From assembly GCF_032854445.1 (NCBI RefSeq), contig NC_088305.1:13645606-13687716 (forward strand): 42,111 nt of DNA. The letters are read 5' to 3'. Under the pieces are notes generated by a model. That model was not told the origin of the DNA, did not search any database, and was given only the letters and a program-made list of their open reading frames with translations. The DNA is from Liolophura sinensis (taxonomy: Eukaryota > Mollusca > Polyplacophora > Chitonida > Chitonidae). Shown here piece after piece: positions 24,201-36,200 of this stretch (positions within the stretch are counted from its first letter, which is position 1; each line of letters opens with the position of its first letter). The translations under genes and the position numbers were made by a program.

Positions 24201-27200
24201 CACGTGAGTGCTCAGTGTGAAGAGGAATTCACGATCATGCCCCCAAGTACTTATTTATTTATTTATTTATTTGATTGGTGTTTTACGCCGTTCTCAAGAA
24301 TATTTCACTTATACGATGGGGGCCAGCGTTGTGGTGGGTGGAAACCGGGCAGAGCCCAGGGGAAACCCACGGCCATCCGCAGGTTGTTGCCAGACCTTCC
24401 CATGTACGGCCAGAGAGGAAGCCAGCATGAAGTGGACTTGAACTCACAGTGACCGCATTAGTGGTACACTTTGTACCATGTTCCCAGTGGTTTTGTACAT
24501 GTATATATGTGATGAATATGTGTGTTTATGTTGCAGTGTTCCGGCAGGGTGACATTGGAACTAACTGGTACACAGTGTTATCTGGCTGCCTGGAGGTACT
24601 GGTGTCCGAGACAGGACAGAGAAAGGTGGGTTACACAACAGGGTTGGGTAATGTTTGGTAATGAGTGAGGCAAGGCTTGTTACCAGGATCTTAGATATAA
24701 TACTACCACGATATGGCTGTAATACTGTCACAGTGTGGCTGTAATATTGTTACATTGTGACTGTAATACTTCCAGGATATCATATGGCTACATTACTGTC
24801 ACAGTATTGTTGTAATACTGCCATGATATGGCTGCAATACTGCCACGAAATGGCTGTAATATTGCTTTGATATGGCTGTAATATTGCCAAGATATGACTG
24901 TAATATTGCCTTGATATGGCTGTAATATTGCCATGATATGGCTGTAATATTGCCTTGATATGGCTGTAATACTGCCATGATATGGCTGCAATACTGCCAC
25001 AAAATGGCTATAATATTGCCATGATATGACTGTAATATTGCCTTGATATGGCTGTAATATTGCCTTGATATGGCTGTAATATTGCCATGATATGGCTGTA
25101 ATATTGCCTTGATATGGCTGTAATACTGCCATGATATGGCTGCAATACTGCCACAAAATGGCTGTAATATTGCCTTGATATGGCTGTAATATTGCCTTGA
25201 TATGGCTGTAATATTGCCATGATATGACTGTAATATTGCCTTGATATGGCTGTAATATTGCCTTGATATGGCTGTAATATTGCCTTGATATGGCTGTAGT
25301 ATTGCCATGATATGGCTGTAATATTGCCTTGATATGACTGTAATATTGCCTTGATATGGCTGTAATATTGCCATGATATGGCTGTAATATTGCCATGATA
25401 TGGCTGTAATATTGCCTTGATATGGCTGTAATATTGCCTTGATAAGGCTGTAATATTGCCATGTACGATATGATTTAGATTTTACATGGTGCATATTAGA
25501 AACTGGAAAATACTTTTTATGTAATTTATGCAAACGCTGCATTCAGTGTAATCCTATATTGACAAATCTCACCACAAGATCACTTAATGAAAGTTCCACT
25601 GGGACGTTATCGTCTTGCATTTTGCACCTAAGGGTGTGAATATAGCTAATAAATTGTAGCCCTACTTGACCACTGGGAATATGTAACTTGGAAACCTCTC
25701 AACACTATTAATTACTGGATGCAACTGTTGTTGTACATGTAGGATGCCGTGACCTTGTGCACTTTGGGCCCTGGCACGACGTTCGGGGAGTCCATTCTGA
25801 CAGGTAAACCTCGTCACGCTACAGTCGTCACCAAGGACTACACAGAACTTATCCGTGTTGAGCAGAAGGACTTTAAAATTCTCTGGGATGTGAGTATGAA
25901 AAATTGTGCATGGCTTAAGCTGTTTATATCTTAGTATATTGAGGGAGAAAAAGATTTCAGTTTTTTGACCTTGAAAAAATGGTATAATGACCTTGGGATT
26001 CATTGCACACTTTTTGGGACATTTACAAGAAACTCTTTATGTAATTCTGAAGACCACAGGACTGTACCGCTCAGGCTGTTTACTTTGAAGCTCGAAATTT
26101 GAATTATTTAAACGACCGCAGGGTGTTTTAGAGAGTATAATTTGAAACCCAAACAAACATCTATAAAGTACTTCATTTATTTATTTGAGTACTGTTTTAC
26201 TCAGGACTATTTCACTTATATGACGGAGGCCAGCATAATGGTGGAGCCAGGGGAAAACCCACAATCCATCCGCGGGGTGCTGGAAGACCATCCCACGTGC
26301 ACCTGGAGAGGAAACCAGTATGAGCTGGACATGAATTCAAAGTGACCACATTGGTGTACCGGCCTACATGTCCTGAATCGTTGTGCCATGCTGAAGTGCT
26401 CACCGTCTCCACCACAGAGCCCTGTAGTGTGACCACACCTACATGCATGTACATTTGCATTGACGTTTAATCTAGGGATTGTTCGGCCTTGCTGGCTAAT
26501 TCTGTTAGTCATGCATCGTTGGTAGCCAACCTACCATACTCCTGATAAATGATGCCTCTCACCTCAAGTCCACCTTATTCTGGTTCTGCTTAGCCGTCAT
26601 ATTGGTCTGTCCGTTTTTCTCCGTCCCAGCAACCTGACTTGAGGCCTTATTATAAAATGAAATATTTCTGAATAAATGTGTTATGTATTTATTTATTTGA
26701 TGGGTATTTCATGCCATACTCAAGAATATTTCACTTATACAACGGCGGCCAGCATTATGGTGGTTGGAAACTGGGCAAAGCCCGGTGGAAACTCATGACC
26801 ATTTGCAGGTTGCTGGTAGACCTTCCCATGAGTAAATGTGTTAGCCAATGAAATAAATAAATGAAATACTGACTGCTGTAGTGGGAATGAATTGAGTGTT
26901 TATAATTCTGGTGGTTTGCTGGATGAGAATAGTGTATATATGTAACACGTGTACTGGCCTACATTGTTCTCAGTGGAAAGAAGTTCATTCAAAGCAAAAT
27001 CACGATAAGCATATAAATTATGAGATGGAAATTCTATGTCTTCACCTGACTGAATCAACTACCAAGGGGTAGATCTACTCGTAGAGACTTTGAAGTGAGC
27101 TCATATTTGTTGGATTTTTGTTGTTTTACAGAGAAACAAACAACTGATGGAAGGTGTGATTACGTCATCAGCAAACCTGGCAACCAGCGGTAAGCTTGTA

Positions 27201-30200
27201 GGATTGGGTATTTAAAATTTCATTACCTGTCAAGGCTTTTGCTTGTTTTTTTTGACCTATATCTAAATGTGTCTGTAAGAATGTTATCTGGAAATGGACT
27301 GTGTACAGGACAGCCGAGAAATAACGCACAAAAACACAGTCTTATTTGTTTGACTGTTTTTTTGAACAGTGATCACTTTAGTTTGCACCTACAGAATGTT
27401 TTTTTTGTCGGAGTGATGTTACTGGGGCGCGCATACATGCTGTGATAAAACTGTGTTTATTTCCTTGAATGCCTAGATTATGCAGTGTGAGGTTCACCAG
27501 CAAACGAAACCGTCTATTAATGATTGTATACTGTAATGTTAGGAGGCTCTTTTCTTTGTACTGCCTCTTTGTCAAGGATAGTAGCAACCAGTGCTCAAAG
27601 TATGGCCCCGATAGCACAGTTGGTAGAGCGTTCGCGTTGGGTGCGATAGATCCTGAGGGTCAATCCTGAGTCCGGTCACACCTTAAAGACCTTAAAAAAG
27701 AGGAAGTTGTAGCTTCGTTGTTTGGCGTTCAGCATTAAGGGGATGGTACAACAACTGGTTGACCCGTATCAGTATATTGGCTTGGGTGGGGCCGGCTTTC
27801 TTGCCTTTGGTAAGTTGTTTTAGTGAAGCAGCTCTAGATAAAAAAGCTGTGGATGTCAGTCCTGCAATGAGGAGGCACATTACATACACGCTAAGGACTC
27901 CTTCGTCGTCATATGACTGAAAAATTGTTAAGTATGATGTTAAACCCCAAGCACTCACTCAATCACTCACTCAAAATATGGTAAAAACTGGTGACGGGCA
28001 CTTTTTCAGATTGTACCTATAGTATCTTAGTGTATGTACAAAATACAGAGTACAAACAGTGGATGGATCCACTGAAGACTTCCCCTGTTCCACCACACCT
28101 TATCGTGACAACATTGGCAGTACTTCTCATTCCAATCGCGGAGAAAACCATTGTGACGTCATTGCGTGTCAGAAAATTTGAACATTTGTAACCAATGTGT
28201 GGCACATCCGGTTGACCTATTTGTAACAACATTCCTTATGATTGGTCAATTGGGTGTTGTTGATGGTCAGTTCGGAAAGTTCTGTTAAGGCATAATACAT
28301 GGGTAGATGTGCATGTATGAAATAACTACTTCATGGTAAAAGCAAGTAAGATGTAGTATGTTGCAACAGCACAAATATTGTATGTAACATGCAGTACATT
28401 GTAACAGCACAAATACTGTATGTAACATGCAGTACATTGTAACAGCACAAATACTGTATATAACATGCAGTACATTGCAACAGCACAAATACTGTTTGTA
28501 ACATGCAGTACATTACAGTACAATGTCTGCTGTTCTCTTAATTATGCCAACCTACATCATGTCATATTATGTCTATTTATTGGTTGTACCATTAATACAC
28601 CTTCTGTCTTGAACCTTTTGACATGTTTAAGGGCGTCTTTAAAGGCAATGTATCCACCTTGATTATGGGCATGGTGTATGATTGGGGTGATAGCTAACAT
28701 CATGGCTTCGGAGAAAATAATTTTTCAGGGCAGGCTTAGAAATGCAAAATTTGTTTGAAACAAAATCAGACGAACATGTGAAAAGGTTGAAGAAATAGGG
28801 CGTAAATACTTCATGTAACATGTCATACATCTACATGTATAGTATTAAACCTCATTCATTTCTTCATTATGTGCAAAGAGGTAAGTTCATTCTTGACATT
28901 TAATGTCACAATAGTTAATATGTCGATCGTTTCTCTTGCTAGATCATTCTTTAAAAATCCAGTCTCCAGAGGTCACAAAATCGCACAGAAGACGACGAAC
29001 CAACAGCCAAAAAATGGAGGATTTACCTAATCCGGCAGCTCCGATAACCTCGGTGAGAAGTAACGGCAGTTAAATACACTGCGTGTATAGGATGTATACC
29101 TTATATACAGATCAAGAGCTAAAGGAAGGTTTTGAATTGGTAGAGAATTGACAGGTTTGGTAATTAACTCCTTTTATCTAATGTCCCGTACGTAGGAAGG
29201 TCTGTCAGCAACCTGTGGACAGTCACAGGTTTCCGCTGGGCTCTGCCCGGTTTCCTCCCACCATAATGCTGACCGCCGTCGTATAAGTGAAATATTCTGG
29301 AGTACGGCGTAAAACACCAATCATATAAATAAATAAATCTAATGTCAAGACCATGCTTGTATTATTACATGTGTTATCCATAAATTACTGTACTTTGCCA
29401 AAACTACTGCTGGAATACTGTATTTCACTTAAAAATTAGTTAAGTAAAAAAGCACTCTCAGAATCACATGAAAGACTTGAAGTGATGCTTTTGATGTCAA
29501 CACTGAAGATTTTCAGATAAGAAATTTGTTAAACTTCACAAAATTCGTTACTGGCCCTATAAGGTAGATGGATCAGTAAGAATGTAGCAAAATGTGTCAC
29601 CTGAAAAAAAGCTAAACTTTAGGTGAAATATAAGATATGCAGGTCGTATCAAAATTCAGACGATCAGGAAAAAATAATGTTTTTGGGGTTTTTAGGCTCC
29701 CTCAGAGAAATTGTCGCGTGCTGGACACATTTTACGTATGGTGCTACTGACGCGTGCCCCTCACATGGTGCGAGACAGGAAGTACCATCTGAGAACGTAC
29801 CGCAGGTGCATGGTGGGTACAGAGATGGTGGACTGGCTGATGCAGCAAAGCTCGCTGGTGCACTCGCGCACCCAGGCTGTGGGGATGTGGCAAGCACTGC
29901 TGGAGGAAGGAGTCATTGTTCATGGTCAGTTAAAGATGTGGCTGATACACAGTGAATGTTGAATACCATAAATATTTTTCTTGTGACAGGTAGAAATGAT
30001 AACCCAGCAGATCCACTAATACTACATGCTAAAAGGTCTTCAAATTGGGATGATAGAACTAAATGGATTTTTCTGTCAGTGTAGAGATTGGATTACATCT
30101 TACAGCCTGAATACAATGTCTGCGTTTATCAATGTGGCAATACAAGAAAACACAAACGAGGTCAATCTATAATACAAATTATACATGCGTGTACACACAC

Positions 30201-33200
30201 ACACACGTAATCTGAGAAGCTATGTACAGTGTTATACAATCTGTGGCTTGGACAAATTATTCACTGTCATAAGTACATGTAGAGATCATATATGGTGTAC
30301 TTTCCCAGTGTGTCACGAGCATCAGTTCAAGGACAAGTACCTGTTTTACCGGTTTGCTGAGGATGATCAGGGGGTGGGGTCGTCGCCTACCCACGCTGAT
30401 AAGAAAGAGTCAGAAGACTGTCTGGCTGACATGCTGGTCACGCTGGCACAGATAGGCCCCGATGCTATGATGAGGATGATCCTCCGCAAACCGTGAGTAC
30501 TGTTGTAACTCAGATTTGTAGAGAAACCACTTTAACGCAGGGAGAAACCACTGTGGCCCAGGGATAGGGAGAAACCAGTGTGACCTGGGGCAGTGGAGAA
30601 ACCACTATGGCCAAGGGATAAGGGAGAAACCACCATGGCCCAGGGATAGGGAGAAACCAGTGTGACCTGGGGCAGGGGAGAAACCACTATGGCCAAGGGA
30701 TAAGGGAGAAACCACCATGGCCCAGGGATAGAGAGAAACCAGTGTGACCTGGGGCAGTGGAGAAACCACTGTGGCCAAGGGATAAGGGAGAAACCACCAT
30801 GGCCCAGGGATAGAGAGAAACCAGTGTGACCTGGGGCAGTGGAGAAACGACCATGGCCCAGGGATAGGGGAGAAACCACCATGGCTCAGGGATAGGGGGG
30901 AAACCACTATGGCCCAGGGATAGGGAGAAACCACTACAGCCCAGGGATAGGGAGAAACCAGTTATTAAAACATTTAGTACGTTTCAAATACCCTATACTC
31001 CTGAAACAAAAAATCAGGAAAAAAATATTTGCAAATAATTCTGATTGTTGCATCATTTTTACGTTTTCTTCTTCTTAAAACTTCAACAAACTGTAAGTGA
31101 AAACCTGCTTTGTAGAATATTAGCCTGGAAATGATAACCCCATTACTGTGGTTATAATTGAATATCTGATAGTTTTTATCCCAAGAGCCAAGTTTTACTG
31201 TTCATGTCACTGTTTATTTGGAGTGCTGGTTGTATCTGATTTGTGTTTGTTTGTTATTGTTTTGGCCACAGTCCCCACGACCGCACAGTGGAGGACCTGG
31301 AGATCATCTATGAAGAGCTGATTCACATCAAGGCCTTGTCACACTTGTCCACCATGGTCAAGAGAGAACTGGCCAGTGTCCTTGTATTTGAGTCCCACGC
31401 CAAGGCCGGCACAGTCCGTAAGATATCCATTTTTCTTTATTCTGTATGCTCAGTAGAAATTCAGAGGGGACACACTACATGTAGTTGGCTTGGATGGTTA
31501 GTCTCTGAGACGCCCTATTTTGACATAATTAACATAGGTGAGATAGGGAAAATAGGAGAAAATTGGAGATAAGATGGCCTGATTTCAATTTCTGGTTAAA
31601 TCTATGCTGTTTAGGCTGTGATTTTCAGCTCATGTGGCTATTTAAGGCCCTTGACCAGTAGAGTTGCTTGTTTTAATCCCCATGTCATGGATGTGACCTT
31701 AAGTCAGAAGTGAGATATCTGAAGAACGTTGATGGCTTACTCAGTGCACTCAAGCTTCCTCCACCCATTTTCTTCAACGTACCATCAGCAGTAAATCAGT
31801 TTGCCAGACATTCTGGGGACTCCACTGTCACGAATCCGCTGAAACCCGTTTTTTGTAGTGTTGTTTTATGCAGTATGCCCTAGGCATGCAAAACAAGGTC
31901 ACTAGAAAACGTATTCTCATGTTTTGTGAACATGACAGTGTTTGTTGTACCCATAAACTGGACAAGAACACATGCAGAATGCAAAGTCATACACACCTTG
32001 TTCTGTATGTGTACTAGCAACCCATTAGCAAGCCTGTGGTTTTGACTGTGGGGCACCTATGGAATGGATGTGTATAAAGCTGCCTTCAGCTTGTCACATC
32101 AGCCTTCAACTTGTCACATCAGCCTTTAACCTTAACTTGTTACATCTACCTTCAACTTGTCACTACCTTCAACTTGTCACATCTGCCTTCAACTTGTCAC
32201 ATCTGCCTTCAACTTGTCACATCTACCTTCAATTTGTCACATCAGCCTTTAGCTTGCCACTACCTTCAACTTGTCACATCTATCTTTAACTTGTCACTAC
32301 CTTCAACTTGTCACATCTGCCTTCAACTTGTCACATCTGCCTTCAATTTGTCACATCTGCCTTTAACTTGTCACTACCTTCAACTTATCACATCTGCCTT
32401 CAACTTGTCACATCTGCCTTCAACTTGTCACATCTGCCTTCAACTTGTCACATCTGCCTTCAACTTGTTACATCAGCCCCAGCTTGTCACATCAGCCTTT
32501 AACTTGTCAGATCTGCCTTTAACTTGTCAGATCTGCCTTTAACTTGTCACATCTGCCTTCAACTTGTCACATCTGCCTTCAACTGGTCACATCTGCCTTC
32601 AACTGCCTTCAACTTGTCACATCTGCCTTCAACTTGTCACATCTGCCTTTAACTTGTCACTACCTTCAACTTGTCACATCTGCCTTCAACTTGTCACATC
32701 TGTCTTCAACTGCCTTCAACTTGTCACATCTGCCTTTAACTTGTCACTACCTTCAACTTGTCACATCTGCCTTCAACTTGTCACATCTGCCTTCAACTTG
32801 TCACATCAGCCTTTAACTTGTCACTACCTTCAACTTGTCACATCTAACTTCAGCTTGTCACATCTACCTTCAACTTGTCACATCTACCTTCAACTTGTCA
32901 CAACCTTCAACTTATCACAACCTTCAAATTGTCACATCTGCCTTAAACTTGTCACATCTACCTTTAACTTGTTACATCTACCTTCAACTTGTTACATCTG
33001 CCTTCAACTGGTCACATCTGCCTTCAACTTGTCACATCTACCTTCAACTTGTCACATCAGCCCTCAGCTTGTCACATCAGCCTTTAACTTGTCACATCTG
33101 CCTTTAACTTGTCACTACCTTCAACTTGTCACATCTGCCTTCAACTTGTCATTACCTTCAACTTGTCACATCTGCCTTCAACTTGTCACATCTGCCTTCA

Positions 33201-36200
33201 ACTTGTCACATCTACCTTCAGCTTGTTACATCAGCCCTCAGCTTGTCACGTCAGCCTTTAACTTGTCACATCTGCCTTCAACTTGTCACATCTGCCTTCA
33301 ACTTGTCACATCTGCCTTCAACTGGTCACATCTGCCTTCAACTGCCTTCAACTTGTCACATCTGCCTTCAACTTGTCACATCTGCCTTTAACTTGTCACT
33401 ACCTTCAACTTGTCACATCTGCCTTCAACTTGTCACATCTGTCTTCAACTGCCTTCAACTTGTCACATCTACCTTCAACTTGCCACATCTGCCTTTAACT
33501 GGTCACTACCTTCAACTTGTCACATCTGCCTTCAACTGGTCACATCTGCCTTCAACTGCCTTCAACTTGTCACATCTGCCTTCAACTTGTCACATCTAAC
33601 TTCAGCTTGTCACATCTACCTTCAACTTTTCACAACCTTCAACTTGTCACAACCTTCAACTTGTCACATCTGCCTTCAACTTGTCACATCTGCCTTTAAC
33701 TTGTTACATCTACCTTCAACTTGTTACATCTGCCTTCAACTTGTCACATCTGCCTTCAACTTGTCACATCAGCCCTCAGCTTGTCACATCAGCCTTTAAC
33801 TTGTCACATCTGCCTTTAACTTGTCACTACCTTCAACTTGTCACATCTGCCTTCAACTGGTCACATCTGCCTTCAACTGCCTTCAACTTGTCACATCTGC
33901 CTTCAACTTGTCACATCTGCCTTCAACTGGTCACATCTGCCTTCAACTGCCTTCAACTTGTCACATCTGCCTTCAACTTGTCACATCTACCTTCAACTTG
34001 TCACAACCTTCAACTTGTCACAACCTTCAACTTGTCACATCTGCCTTAAACTTGTCACATCTACCTTTAACTTGTTACATCTACCTTCAACTTGTTACAT
34101 CTGCCTTCAACTTGTCACATCTGCCTTCAACTTGTCACATCTACCTTCAACTTGTCACATCAGCCCTCAGCTTGTCACATCAGCCTTTAACTTGTTACAT
34201 CTGCCTTTAACTTGTCACTACCTTCAACTTGTCACATCTGCCTTCAACTTGTCACTACCTTCAACTTGTCACATCTGCCTTCAACTTGTCACATCTGCCT
34301 TCAACTTGTCACATCTACCTTCAGCTTGTTACATCAGCCCTCAGCTTGTCACGTCAGCCTTTAACTTGTCACATCTACCTTTAGCTTGTCACATCTGCCT
34401 TCAACTTGTCACATCTGCCTTCAACTGGTCACATCTGCCTTCAACTGCCTTCAACTTGTCACATCTACCTTCAACTTGTCACATCTGCCTTTAACTTGTC
34501 ACTACCTTTAACTTGTCACATCTGCCTTCAACTTGTCACATCTGTCTTCAACTGCCTTCAACTTGTCACATCTGCCTTCAACTTGTCACATCTGCCTTTA
34601 ACTTGTCACTACCTTCAACTTGTGACATCTGCCTTCAACTTGTGACATCTGCCTTCAACTGGTCACATCTGCCTTCAACTGCCTTCAACTTGTCACATCT
34701 ACCTTCAACTTGTCACATCTGCCTTTAACTTGTCACTACCTTCAACTTGTCACATCTGCCTTCAACTTGTCACATCTGTCTTCAACTGCCTTCAACTTGT
34801 CACATCTACCTTCAACTTGTCACATCTGCCTTTAACTGGTCACTACCTTCAACTTGTCACATCTGCCTTCAACTGGTCACATCTGCCTTCAACTGCCTTC
34901 AACTTGTCACATCTGCCTTTAACTTGTCACATCTAACTTCAGCTTGTCACATCTACCTTCAACTTGTCACAACCTTCAACTTGTCACAACCTTCAACTTG
35001 TCACATCTGCCTTCAACTTGTCACATCTGCCTTTAACTTGTTACATCTACCTTCAACTTGTCACATCAGCCCTCAGCTTGTCACATCAGCCTTTAACTTG
35101 TCACATCTGCCTTTAACTTGTCACATCTGCCTTCAACTGGTCACATCTGCCTTCAACTACCTTCAACTGGTCACATCTACCTTCAACTTGTCACATCTGC
35201 CTTTAACTTGTCACTACCTTCAATTTGTCACATCTGCCTTCAACTTGTCACATCTGCCTTCAACTTGTCACATTAACCTTCAACTTGTCACATCTGCCTT
35301 TAACTTGTCACTACCTTCAACTTGTGACATCTGCCTTCAACTTGTCACATCTGCCTTCAACTGCCTTCAACTTGTCACATCTACCTTCAACTTGTCACAT
35401 CTGCCTTTAACTGGTCACTACCTTCAACTTGTCACATCTGCCTTCAACTGGTCACATCTGCCTTCAACTGCCTTCAACTTGTCACATCTGCCTTTAACTT
35501 GTCACATCTAACTTCAGCTTGTCACATCTACCTTCAACTTGTCACAACCTTCAACTTGTCAGAACCTTCAACTTGTCACATCTGCCTTCAACTTGTCACA
35601 TCTGCCTTTAACTTGTTACATCTACCTTCAACTTGTCACATCAGCCCTCAGCTTGTCACATCAGCCTTTAACTTGTCACATCTGCCTTTAACTTGTCACA
35701 TCTGCCTTCAACTGGTCACATCTGCCTTCAACTGCCTTCAACTGGTCACATCTGCCTTAAACTTGTCACATCTACCTTTAACTTGTTACATCTACCTTCA
35801 ACTTGTTACATCTGCCTTCAACTTGTCACATCTGCCTTCAACTTGTCACATCTACCTTCAACTTGTCACATCAGCCCTCAGCTTGTCACATCAGCCTTTA
35901 ACTTGTTACATCTGCCTTCAACTTGTCACTACCTTCAACTTGTCACATCTGCCTTTAACTTGTCACATCTGCCTTCTACTTGTCACATCTACCTTCAGCT
36001 TGTTACATCAGCCCTCAGCTTGTCACGTCAGCCTTTAACTTGTCACATCTACCTTTAACTTGTCACATCTGCCTTCAACTTGTCACATCTGCCTTCAACT
36101 GGTCACATCTGCCTTCAACTGCCTTCAACTTGTCACATCTACCTTCAACTTGTCACATCTGCCTTTAACTTGTCACTACCTTCAACTTGTCACATCTGCC

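Larger units (their letters stand above)
18217..24536 (+). other. Intron a/b, 6,320 bp
   Basis: GTGAGT to TTGCAG. It contains SINE A copies at 18651, 22324 and 24251, a SINE C at 20908, and repeat D at 23283. A 19-bp motif CTTGAATCCAACTCAACC is doubled at about 20693-20730. In the rest (18804-20907, 21261-22310, 23506-24250) nothing was recognised on either strand. Confidence 0.88.
25890..27131 (+). other. Intron c/d, 1,242 bp
   Basis: GTGAGT to TTTACAG. It contains two antisense SINE A copies (26172 and 26684). The segment 26550-26670, with TCTGTCCG, CAGCAACCTGA and TGAAATATTTCTGAATAA, looks like a further, very decayed sense SINE fragment. Confidence 0.88.
27190..28942 (+). other. Intron d/e, 1,753 bp
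   Basis: GTAAGC to TTGCTAG. It contains the full SINE C at 27606, the 38-bp array at 28361 and a repeat D end fragment. The stretch 27982-28360 shows nothing recognisable. Confidence 0.85.

Noticed and set aside
24788-25542. 224- and 247-codon minus-strand open frames with 22-residue repeats
   Set aside because: Explained by the 22-bp minisatellite within an EPAC intron, on the strand opposite to the gene.
25743-25803. Ending exon c at ACAG|GTAAAC
   Set aside because: Conserved CNB sequence (GKPRHATVV ... EQKDFKILW) continues in frame past this site to a good donor at 25890.
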